Assembly: GCF_018139145.2 (NCBI RefSeq)
Contig: NC_059476.1
Span: 3,099,501-3,163,500 of the forward strand
From: Gymnogyps californianus
Taxonomy: Eukaryota > Chordata > Aves > Accipitriformes > Cathartidae
DNA length: 64,000 nt
Direction of reading: 5' to 3'
In this document: piece after piece, positions 1 to 8,340 of the stretch
How the letters are laid out: every line of letters begins with the position of its first letter
Numbering within the stretch: the stretch's first letter is position 1
The notes under the pieces: generated by a model
The model's database searches: none
What the model was told of the DNA's origin: nothing
What the model saw: the letters and a program-made list of their open reading frames with translations, nothing else
Program-made: the position numbers and the translations under genes

Positions 1-1613
1 GGCTTGAGTGAAATCATTTCTTTCCCAGCTCTGAGGTCAGTGTCTTCACTGTGTCTCGGGAAGGGTCCTCTGGCTCTGCCAGGGCAAGAGTTTCTCCATC
101 CTTCCTATTTAAAAGTGTGCGCCCGCTCCTCGGCAAATGAATTTCACAGTCCAAAACCAGCGTTTTAAAATGTGAATGCCAACTGAAACACGTAGCTACT
201 TTCACCAAGAAATTAATCGACAGGCTTTTTTTTTTTTTTTTGTTGTAAAAATACAGGGCTATCTCCCCTCTTCACTCTCTACATGACCTGCTCACCACAA
301 CCCTCTGCCACCTGGAAAAAAAGCAGCTTGAAATGCAACTAATTGCAAAAATAACTTTCCCTGCACCCTTTAAATTTGTAGCTAACAGTTAGTTACCCTG
401 CTGAAACAAGAGCTAGAAACCTTGAGCAGGATTCTACCCACTTTAAAAAGGAAACAGGGGTTATAATTTAAATGTCTTCTTACTCGATAGCCCTGGAACA
501 TAACAACATGAACAAAGGGATTCTGTCTGAAATATTTTAAAAGCCATTTCAGAATAGTGATTTTTCTTGTATAAAAGTGATTTTTCTTGTATGAAGTTTT
601 TTTCAAATAGGACATTAATAAAAAAGAAATTTGTCTGCATAAACCTACACAGGATATTGGCTGACAAGTTCAGTTTGCTCTTTCCTTCACTCCAGATCCA
701 CTAAAGTTGGATATTTGTAAACCAGATACTTTGTAATATTTATTACATTTTGGGCCAGGAAAAACTTGGCTTGCACAGCTGATTCTTCCCCTCCATCAGG
801 GACTTGCATCTCCGACATGTTTTAGGTTCTTAGACAGTTTGTTTTATGGTTTTTTTTGTCAAACTTGCTTTACGGTTCCATTATAATGCACAAAAAGTTT
901 GCATTATACAGGTTTCTGTTTGGGGTTGTTTTCTTGCAAACAACAACAACAATATTTTTAGCTTTTTATTTAAGAAAGCTACGTTTTTGTCATAAGCGAG
1001 GAGGAGCGGGCTGGAGGAGACAGAGAGCCAGAAAGGAAAGGCAACAGATTATATAGTTCACAGTTTTGTTTTCTTCAAACTCAAGAACCTTCAAAAAATG
1101 ACCAGAAAGCAAAAGCAGGGAACAGGCACCAGGCATTAATAAGCAAGTAGAGGTGGCAAAAACCCTCTCATTTGAAGTATTTAATAAAATGCCCAAACAT
1201 AACCGCCACGGCTGCAGTCCCTCGGTGCCACGTTGCATTCTTCCACAGCTTCATAAAAAAAAAAAAAATGCAGAAACCACATGTACGTGCGGATGCCGTG
1301 GATAAACCAGAGGTGTTTGTACCACGGCAGCCTCCAGCAGCAAGTGCCCCGGGAAGCCGGCGGGTGCTGGGGGGCTGCTGGGCTGCGGGGCAGAGCCCGG
1401 GCTGCATCAGGCCACCCGCACCACGGGCCACAGCTCCCCACAAGCGATCGCCAAGGCGGTTAGCAGGAAAACCAGCAATTAAAGAGCTCCTCAGCGGGGA
1501 TCCGGCTTAATTACGGACGCTCGATTAAATCTGAAATTCTTCGTACAAATTATTGTCAGATTCCGCAGGCTGACGTAAAGATGATCTTGTGTGTTTGGGC
1601 AAAATAAAGGGGG
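1..1613. other. Intergenic, downstream of FOXI2
   Basis: No recognisable exon. It holds a T-run near 225-241, a 20-bp tandem duplication (557-596), an A-run near 1255-1268 and a modestly GC-rich stretch at 1320-1440. By mammalian synteny, CLRN3 should lie beyond base 1, but none of its exons is visible. Confidence 0.7.
557..596. repeat. 20-bp tandem duplication
   Basis: GTGATTTTTCTTGTATAAAA (557-576) is followed directly by a second copy at 577-596 that differs only near its 3' end (ATGAAG in place of ATAAAA). A simple local duplication. Confidence 0.9.
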
Positions 1614-1619
1614 TTTATT
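1614..1619 (-). terminator. Candidate FOXI2 polyadenylation signal
   Basis: AATAAA on the minus strand, about 550 nt after the FOXI2 stop, would give a 3' UTR of about 0.55 kb. No clear GU-rich downstream element follows. An alternative is the AATAAT-type hexamer near 2088-2093, only about 80 nt after the stop. Neither can be confirmed here. Confidence 0.35.
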
Positions 1620-2171
1620 TAGAAGCGCTGCAGAGGGTAGTGGGGCTGGGTGCCCCCCACGCCAGCTCGGTCCCCCCTGAGAGTGGGGCCGGGGGGGCGA
1701 GGGCACATCTCTCTGTCCCTCCCTGCACCCCAGGCTCTCTCCTGGCATCTCTGGGAAGTCCAGGCTGCAAACTTGGCATTTACCTCCCCTAACCCACCCA
1801 GGAGGGCCATGGCCGGCAGGAGCCTTGCATCCCGTGTGGGCCCCTCGGCTGCACGCCCGGGCTGCTGTGGGGAGCTCTGCTTTGCTCTTGGCCATGAAAA
1901 GGTGAGAAAGCCACCCCGGACACCCACATGGCAGGAGGTTAAAGCCTTTCCAAGGTTTCGATGGGAAGGGACAGCGTGAAAAAGGAGGGAAAGCAGCACC
2001 CACGGCCGGCCCCGACGGCTTCGCTCGGCTCCCAGCACACCCCCATCCCCGCTCCCTTCCTCCCGCACCTCGCTGCATTGACAGATTATTTATAAAAACG
2101 TAGATTTACGCGTTACAAAAATACGCCTCTCTCGTGCCTTAGTGCATCTCGGTGCGCCCGGGGAGCTCCAG

Positions 2172-2383
2172 TCACGCCTGGGCCCCGGCGCGGCCGTAGA
2201 GGGGGGCATCGGCGCCGGGGGGACCCCGCAGCCCGGCGGGGCAGGACGCCCGCGGGCCCCCGCCGCTGCCCCCGGCCCCCTCGGGCGCGCCGGCCTCGGC
2301 CCGTCTCTTCCTCCTCCTCCTAAAATTGCCGTTATCGAACATCTTCTCGCAGTTGGGGTCGAGGGTCCAGTAGTTGCCTTTGC
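2172..2383 (-). CDS. FOXI2: FOXI2 coding exon 2
   Basis: The acceptor is CTCTCTCCGCAG, ending at 2384. The exon opens with GC AAA GGC AAC TAC TGG, completing GKGNYW in frame with exon 1. It encodes the end of the forkhead domain, the basic RRRRKRR stretch, and a Gly/Ala/Pro-rich tail ending ...LYGRAGAQA before TGA at 2174-2172. The tail shows no recognisable FOXI C-terminal activation motif. Confidence 0.9.
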
Positions 2384-2980
2384 CTGCGGAGAGAGGAAGG
2401 GTCCCGCGCGTTGGCCGCCGCCTCTGCGGAGGGGGACCGGGGGGGGGGGGGGGGGGGAGCGGAGGGGGCGCGCCCGCCGGGTCCCCATCCCCTTACCCGG
2501 GTCGTCCTCATCCCGCGGGACCTTCTTGAAGCAGTCGTTGAGGGAGAGGTTGTGGCGGATGGAGTTCTGCCAGCCCGCCTTGCTTTTCTTGTAAAAGGGG
2601 AAGTTTTCGGCCACGTACTGGTAGATCTGGCTGAGGGTGCGCCGCCGGCCCGGCGCGCTGTGGATGGCCATGGCGATCAGCGCCGAGTAAGAGTAAGGCG
2701 GCCTGGCCGGCCGCAGGCACTCCTGCTGCGGGGGCAGAGCCGGCCAGCCCCGCTCCGCACCCGCGGAGCCCGACGGCGGCCGCTGCGCGGGGGCGCAGCC
2801 CGACGGTAGGAGCGGGGCGGCGGGCAGGTAGGGCGCGGCGGGGCCGCCCAGCCACAGGTAAGGGTTGGCGGCGGGCGGGGGCTGGGGCCGGCCCGGTGGG
2901 TAGATGCCGGGGCACACCGCCACCTCCAGCAGCTCCTGGGCGTGGGGCGGCGGCTCGGCGGGCGGCCCGAAGGCGTGCAT
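2172..2980 (-). CDS. FOXI2: FOXI2, forkhead box I2 transcription factor (two coding exons)
   Basis: Nuclear winged-helix transcription factor of the FOXI class. The spliced product is 231 aa: exon 1 is 2980-2497, intron 2496-2384 (113 bp, GT/AG), exon 2 is 2383-2172. Residues 1-90 are Pro/Ala-rich and include the FOXI-type motif NPYLWL at 39-44. The forkhead domain runs from about 93 ([14 protein letters not shown]) to about 187, with recognition helix [16 protein letters not shown] at 136-151. It continues through the class-typical [20 protein letters not shown] and FDNGNF and ends in a basic RRRRKRR stretch. The intron falls inside the GKG codons, as in other FOXI genes. The ATG at 2980-2978 gives the expected N-terminus. 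The tail after the domain is only about 42 residues, shorter than human FOXI2 (318 aa in total, from memory). FOXI2 is chosen over FOXI3 because NPS lies upstream on the same strand. FOXI genes act in placode, otic and ionocyte development (family knowledge). Confidence 0.93.
2439..2457. repeat. 19-base G homopolymer in FOXI2 intron 1
   Basis: An uninterrupted run of 19 G on the plus strand, so 19 C in the pre-mRNA, inside the 113-bp FOXI2 intron. It lies between the acceptor tract and the donor and could form G-quadruplex or i-motif structure. The exact length is likely to be unreliable in an assembly. Confidence 0.95.
2497..2980 (-). CDS. FOXI2: FOXI2 coding exon 1
   Basis: Exon 1 encodes the N-terminal Pro/Ala-rich region and most of the forkhead domain (161 codons plus one base). 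It ends at ...GAC CCG G followed by the donor GTAAGG at 2496-2491. Reading on through the donor loses the [10 protein letters not shown] motif and gives low-complexity Pro/Arg sequence, which shows that splicing is needed. The long open frame continuing upstream of the ATG to 3430 is GC-driven and is not part of the protein. Confidence 0.93.
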
Positions 2981-3035
2981 CCTCCGCCGGCGCCGCGCCA
3001 GCCCCGGCGGCAGCGCGCCGCTCCGCGCCCGCCCG

Positions 3036-3043
3036 CTTAAATA
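3036..3043 (-). promoter_or_regulatory. TATA-like element of FOXI2
   Basis: TATTTAAG on the minus strand, 56 bp upstream of the ATG, is the only AT-rich island in the surrounding GC-rich promoter. A start site about 25-30 bp downstream would leave a 5' UTR of roughly 30 nt. Inferred from sequence only. Confidence 0.5.
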
Positions 3044-3081
3044 CCGCCCGCGGCTCCGGACGGCCGCCGCGGCCCCCCCAC

Positions 3082-3113
3082 CCACCACCACCGCCGCCGC
3101 CGCCGCCGCCGCC
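3082..3113. repeat. (CCA)n/(CCG)n triplet repeat upstream of FOXI2
   Basis: Four CCA-type units followed by about seven to eight uninterrupted CCG units (3091-3113), then a C-rich tract. It lies in the FOXI2 promoter, upstream of the proposed start site, so it is not translated in this model. Confidence 0.9.
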
Positions 3114-3249
3114 ACCCCCCCGCCCCACGCGTGTCCGCGCCCCGCCGCCCCCCGGCACCCGCCGGGCCGCCCCCAGCCCCGCGGGGAAACACCTCCCCTC
3201 CGTCCTCCCTCCCTCCCTCCCCCAAACCCCAACAATCCCCACTCGATAA

Positions 3250-6241
3250 ATGGCTGGCGGGTGCAGGAGCGAGCGAGCTCAGAGCCCCCGTGGTGGGCAT
3301 CGCCGGCCCCTACGGGAGAAGCTTCCTGGACGGACACTGAGAATTTGGGAAAACCGCAACGGTGAGAGCCACCGGCCGATCCCACCTCCTGCTTCCTCCC
3401 CAGCCCAGGGCACAAAACTCGTACAGCCACGAGAGCCTTGGTCCTGTAGCAAGGACGTTACCAGCAAGGCAGGAAACATGAAGAAGGTGCCTAAACCCTC
3501 TCCGCAGACGTCCCGTAGAGACTGGAGAACAAATTAAGAGTTTCCAGGGCTTTCTGATTTGAGCTTTTGATGTGTGCGTGTAGACTACAACAGTGGTTAC
3601 GGGGTGACCTGATCCACTGCATGGGAGATGCAAAAGCTTCGGCAATAAAGCTGAAATGTCCCTATTTAGTACCTTATAAAACAATTTCTGAGGTTTGATT
3701 TACCTGAGCAATCCCTGCCCTGACTGACACCTCTGTTCAGGGTCTGCAGTGTTACGGTAAAGCAGCCTGACAGGCCCAGCTGTCCCTTCATTCAGCAAGC
3801 TTCAATCTCCAGCAAATAAATACATGTGCAAGAAATCGTCAACGTGCTCTCCCACATTTCCTCTAAGTCTGAAACAAAAATTATTATAATTTGGAAATGA
3901 AAATTTCCCCTCTGCGAAACTCCTGAAGGCACGTGTGGCCCTACACGCACACATGAACTCCGAATACCGAACTCCTTCACTCAAACTCAACTCCTTCTCT
4001 CTACGCTTACGGAAAGCCGCAGTGCTCATCCGCACACGGCCAGCGCTCACAGCCTCGCTGGCCCCCAGGCAGAGCTGTAACACAGCAAATAAATCAGCGA
4101 GTGAGTCCGCTGCCAGCACACTGGGTTGCAAGGGAAGGAAAGGATTTGCTTCTTCTGGTACTGCTGGCATTGACTCTAAAGTAAAATTCGCACTATGCTT
4201 TGGTCCGTGGCAAACCACGCACCTGTACAGCTTTGGTGGAATATTGCAGCCACAAAAAACCACGTGCATAACTTGATTTTCACTTTTTTGACATGTGCGG
4301 GACGTCCTATAAAAACTTCTCTTCTGCATTTCTTACTCTCCTGTAAAACCAGAGTTTTGGATTATGTTTTCTCCCATCGATGTTAAAATAGAAGAAAATA
4401 ATCTGAAATTGTTCATCTTTGATAGAAGACGTATCATGATTTGATGAAAAATTGATTTTAAATTGTATTTCTGTATATTCTTTGGCTATGGAGTGTGTCT
4501 GTCTTTTTGAAATTTCAGACCATTCCTCAGAAATACAAATAAAAGGCATGGCTTTATCAGTAGCTGTAGCTATATATAGGTAAATATAAACGGGATACTG
4601 ATCTGTGGTAGAGAACTAAAATACTTCAGGTGGCGTCTCATACAAGGAAAATCATCTCCAATTCTTAATCTGTCGATCTGTATTTTGGGTCTGCAAATGC
4701 AGGTGCGAGAGTACGTCTGTGTCACTGGGTCTTTGCATTTCCAATATCAATCTTATGTCTGAACTATTTCTTTCTAAACCGTGTTATTTTTGTGTGTGTG
4801 TATGTCGGCACTGGCATTGCCGTGGCAGGTCTGTCTAACCCAGTACGCTCTCTCTGGGAGTGGCTCAGAGCAGATGCTTCAGAGATGCAAGGAACACTTA
4901 GGAGATCGAGTTTCTTCCTAATGGAAGGCAGTTAGTGAATAGCTTCTGCCCTGGAGCATGAGGGTTATAACCCATTTTGCACGTATACGTATAAATACAT
5001 ATATATACACAAACATATAGGCTTAAGCCAAGGCACAGATTTGTCTTTAACACCTCTCGGAGCCATCCCAGAACCTACTCGTGGGCTGTACCCGTCACCA
5101 GGGCAGTGCTGCGGCAGCACGCTGGCAGCACAGCTTTGCCGGAGGCCCCTGCCCTGGCCCTTTGCCATATCGCGATAATGTGCTAGGAAAGGTTTAGTCC
5201 GCTGGCCTTCAGGCCGGGCAGCAAGGTACCCCTGTTTGTCCGAGCTTTTGGAAAATGCTGAAGAAAAACAAGCCAATTGTCAGCAGTCATAGGCATTCGC
5301 GTCTTCACTGGGTGGGAAAGAAAAGCTAAAAAAATCTTGAAAACCATTGTCTTACTAATGTAAAGTTTTCACTGAATGTTCCTATGTGTACATGGCAAAA
5401 TTAGAAGTAGCTGATTCATACGACTGACAGGGTATTCATCTGAATACCAGTTACTTTAGGCATTTTTTTCAGATCTGTCTTCAAAGTGTAAGGGGCGATA
5501 TGCTTTCAATTTCAGCGAAATTAGTGCAGGAAACAACCCGACCCCAAACACCAAACTGAAAGTTATTTAATTTCCCTGTGCTTATTGGTTACCCAGAGAC
5601 ATCCAGCACCAAATCGACCTCCGGGTATCACCAGCGTGGCTGCCCACAGATGCCCCTGTTTCTCAGCAAGGCTGTTTTGTTTTCCGTGGCATTGCTTGTC
5701 TACTCGCTGCCTGTCTGTGTGTCAACTACAGCTGCAACCACAGGGAAAGGTGTAACGTGCGTTTGTATCTGTCAGGTTAGAGCAGATCAGCAGAGTGATA
5801 TTATCTGTGTTGGTCTAGTGCCTTGTGGCAAACTTCAGTGTGGGTTGGTTGAGTTTCCGTGTAAGTTTTAGACATCTGCCGTGTAAGCCAGAGAATTTAT
5901 TTCATATGTTTTCTAAATGTACAAATTTACAAGTCTACTGAGAGCTCATTAAATTCTCCCCTTCTCAGCTGAGCTGATGCCCGAGGACATGAAAATACTT
6001 ATGCATAATATATTTGTTAATGCTGACTTCTTTTTGTTTTGCAGAAACCCAGCAATCGTGGTAAACACCCAAACATTACTCCTTTATGATATTCTAACCC
6101 ATGGGAAAAACACTTCTTGTTTGGAAATACAGAGCTTTTTACGACTTTCTTTCCCTTCTCTAGCACTTCACCTGAATTCACAAGGGGATGGCACGATCAA
6201 AGGGGCAGCAATCTCTGCCGTAGCTTCAGCAGGTCTCTGGT
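3250..6241. other. Intergenic, upstream flank of FOXI2
   Basis: No supportable gene. Mostly unique AT-moderate sequence with a short TA-rich tract at about 4981-5020. A good-looking 3' splice-site sequence (pyrimidine tract then TTGCAG) occurs near 6030-6045, but no recognisable exon follows. FOXI2 distal promoter elements may lie here; none can be named. Confidence 0.6.
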
Positions 6242-6820
6242 TTTCGTGGTTTAACCCCAGCCGGCAGCTAAGCACCACGCAGCCGCTCGCTCACTGCCCC
6301 CCACCCCTGGGATGGGGGAGAGAATCAGGAAAAAAACCTCGTGAGTTGAGATAAAGACAGTTTAATAGGACAGAAAGGAATGAAAAACAATGATAATGAT
6401 AATAATAATAATATGACAATAGTAATACTAAAAGAATTAAACTATACAAAGCAAGTGGTGCACAATGCAACTGCTCACCACTCGACTGATGCCCAGTTAG
6501 TTCCCGAGCCGCGATCCCCCCTCCCAGCCAGCTCCCCCAGTTTATATACTGGGCATGACGTCATATGGTATGGAATAGCTCTTTGGCCAGTTGGGGTCAG
6601 CTGTCCTGGCAGTGTCCCCTCCCAGCTTCTTGTGCCCCTCCAGCCTTCTTGCTGGCTGGGCACGAGAAGCTGAAAAATCCTTGACTTAGTATAAACACTA
6701 CTTAGCAACAACTGAAAACATCAGTGTGTTATCAACATTATTCTCCTACTAAATCCAAAACACAGCACTATGCCAGCTACTAGGAAGAAAATTAACTCTG
6801 TCCTAGCCGAAACCAGGACA
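6242..6820 (-). mobile_element. Solo LTR of an ERVL-like endogenous retrovirus (copy 1)
   Basis: A 579-bp element nearly identical in layout to the copy at 7735-8340. The consensus ends are TG...CA; here the plus-strand start has decayed to TT. The sense strand is minus: TATATAAA promoter at 6548-6541 and ATTAAA polyadenylation signal at 6366-6361. Flanks CTGGT (6237-6241) and CCGGT (6821-6825) look like a 5-bp target-site duplication with one C-to-T change, consistent with ERVL-type integration. There is no internal gag/pol/env, primer-binding site or partner LTR, so it is a solo LTR left by recombination. An internal ATA microsatellite lies at about 6396-6412. Confidence 0.85.
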
Positions 6821-7215
6821 CCGGTACACGTTGAGAAGGCGGCGGTAGCTTCACGGGACCGTTCCCAGCAGCTTTGCTCGCCATCGGCTGCTTCACCGCC
6901 CACCGCCCGGCAGCGGCGGGGGACGTGCCCGTTCCCAGACGCGCCTGCCAGAACGCTGCGGGGGATCCGCAAAAAGCCGGGCTTCGAGCTCAAGACCCGC
7001 AGCTGGGTTAGCCCCAACCTGCCTGCTGCGTCACTCCGACGTCAAAACCGAGCGGGTTTGGTTACTCGTGGGGCGGCGATGCCATCTAGTGGCAATGGTA
7101 CCGGCTGCGCGGGGCCGCGCGTTGCCCGGCGCGGATGTGCGCGCTTAGCGCTGGGAAGGGTGTGCGCCTCCCGCCTCCTGCCTGCGGGCACTCCGACCCG
7201 TCGGTGACGTGCCTT
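6821..7215. promoter_or_regulatory. Orphan CpG-rich block
   Basis: About 390 bp with dense CpG between the first solo LTR and the CR1 fragment, clearly unlike its AT-richer surroundings. It contains CRE-like sequences (CCGACGTCAA near 7037, GGTGACGTGCC near 7203) and the CTCF-like core at 7080-7092. No recognisable exon. It could be an unannotated promoter, insulator or remnant of a GC-rich repeat. Confidence 0.5.
7080..7092 (-). promoter_or_regulatory. CTCF-like binding motif
   Basis: CCACTAGATGGCA on the minus strand fits the CTCF core CCASYAGRKGGCR at every position. It sits in the CpG-rich block between two LTRs and a LINE. Occupancy cannot be judged from sequence. Confidence 0.5.
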
Positions 7216-7298
7216 AAAGCCTGAGAAAGGAGGTGCCTTAACAAGCAAGCATGAAAGACAGAGGTACTTCTTCCTTTCATTGCTCTCTACAGCTTCCC

Positions 7299-7317
7299 GG
7301 GGGGGGGGGGGGGGGGG
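7299..7317. repeat. 19-base G homopolymer at the CR1 5' boundary
   Basis: Exactly 19 G on the plus strand, directly before recognisable CR1 sequence begins. It has the same length as the G-run in FOXI2 intron 1. Confidence 0.95.
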
Positions 7318-7698
7318 ATGTGGAGAGGGAGGTGCTGAGCTCTTCTCCTTGGGATCCGGTGACAGGATGCGTGGGAACGGTTCAAAGCTGCGCCAGGGGA
7401 GGTTTAGACTGGACATTAGGAAGCATTTCTTTACCGAGAGGGTGGTCAAACCCTGGAACAGGCTTCCTAAGAGAGGCAGGTGATGTCCCACGTCTGTCAA
7501 TGTTTAAGAGGTATTTGGACAATGCCCTTAATAACATGCTTTAACTTCGGGTCAGCCCTGAAGTGGTCAGGCAGTTGGACTAGGTGATTGTTGCAGGTCC
7601 GTTCCAACTGAAATTATTCTATTCTATGCTATGCTATGCGATGCGATGCAATGCGATGCGATGCGATGCTATGCTATGCTATGCTATGCTATTCTATA
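7318..7698 (+). mobile_element. CR1 LINE 3' end (5'-truncated)
   Basis: Plus-strand CR1 sequence, recognisable from the stretch containing GGGAGGTTTAGACTGGACATT (from about 7398) through GTGGTCAGGCAGTTGGACTA to the 3' terminus CCAACTGAAATTATTCT. It is 5'-truncated, as most CR1 copies are, and ends in a pentamer tail (7616-7695). No reverse transcriptase coding remains. It looks relatively little diverged. Confidence 0.9.
7616..7695 (+). repeat. Expanded pentamer tail of CR1: ATTCT/ATGCT/ATGCG array
   Basis: Sixteen 5-bp units: ATTCT x2, ATGCT x2, ATGCG x2, ATGCA, ATGCG x3, ATGCT x5, ATTCT x1. The canonical CR1 tail in such birds is ATTCT-like. The interior here is a derived, nested set of variants. 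Confidence 0.9.
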
Positions 7699-7734
7699 GG
7701 CAGTGATGTTTGCAAGTTGTATAGTGAATCCCCA

Positions 7735-8340
7735 TGTCGTGGTTTAACCCCAGCCAGCAGCCAAGCACCACGCAGCTGCTCCCTCACTCTCCCTCCCGCC
7801 CCACTCCCAGTGGGATGGGGAGGAGAATCGGGAAAGAAGGTAAAACTCGTGGGTTGAGATAAGAACGGTTTAATAACTAAAGTAAAATATAGTACTAACA
7901 ATAATAAGAATGAAATATAATAATACTAATAGTAATGAAAAGGTATATAACAAAAAAAGAAGAGGGGAGAAAAAAGAAAAAAAAAAAAAAAACAGTGATA
8001 CACAATGCAATTGCTCACCACCCACTGACCGATGCCCGAGCAGCGATCCGCCCCTCCCGGCCAACTCCCCCAGTTTATATACTGGGCATGACGTTCCATG
8101 GTATGGAATACCCCTTTGGCTAGTTGGGGTCAGCTGCCCCGGCCGTGCTCCCTCCCAGCTTCTTGCACAGCCGCTTGCTGGCAGAGCACGGGCAACTGAA
8201 AAGTCCTTAACTTAAGCGCTACTTAGCAACAACTAAAACATCAGTGTATTATCAACATTATTCTCACACTAAATCCAAAACACAGCACTGTACCAGCTAC
8301 TAGGAAGAAAATTAACTCTATCCCCGCTGAAACCAGGACA
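7735..8340 (-). mobile_element. Solo LTR of an ERVL-like endogenous retrovirus (copy 2)
   Basis: A 606-bp LTR with intact TG (7735) and CA (8340) ends on the plus strand, same family and orientation as copy 1. Minus-sense TATATAAA lies at 8081-8074 and ATTAAA at 7874-7869. Flanks CCCCA (7730-7734) and TCCCA (8341-8345) resemble a 5-bp target duplication with one change. It holds an expanded A-rich tract at about 7966-7992. Because its flanks differ from those of copy 1, the two are separate insertions rather than the ends of one provirus. Confidence 0.85.

Larger units (their letters stand above)
2100..3240. promoter_or_regulatory. CpG island covering FOXI2 and its promoter
   Basis: Very GC-rich with dense CpG dinucleotides from about 2100 to 3240. 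It spans both exons, the intron and roughly 260 bp upstream of the ATG. The transition to AT-richer sequence is visible on both sides. Typical of the promoter and first exon of a developmental transcription factor gene. Confidence 0.85.

Noticed and set aside
2142..3365. Several plus-strand open frames of 110-150 codons across FOXI2
   Set aside because: They are antisense to the forkhead exons, Pro/Arg/Ala-rich, and result from GC-driven lack of stops.
2981..3430. In-frame N-terminal extension of FOXI2 upstream of the chosen ATG
   Set aside because: It runs through the TATA-like element and the CCG repeat and is low-complexity; FOXI family N-termini start near the chosen Met.
3802..4329. 175-codon minus-strand open frame
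   Set aside because: No recognisable motif, no exon boundaries, composition like surrounding sequence.
5977..6354. Possible exon after a good acceptor (TTTTTGTTTTGCAG)
   Set aside because: The following frame has no recognisable domain and runs into the LTR; a lone acceptor is common by chance.
6242..8340. The two LTRs as the ends of one provirus
   Set aside because: The interval contains a CR1 and CpG-rich host-like sequence, no retroviral genes, and each LTR has its own flanking duplication.
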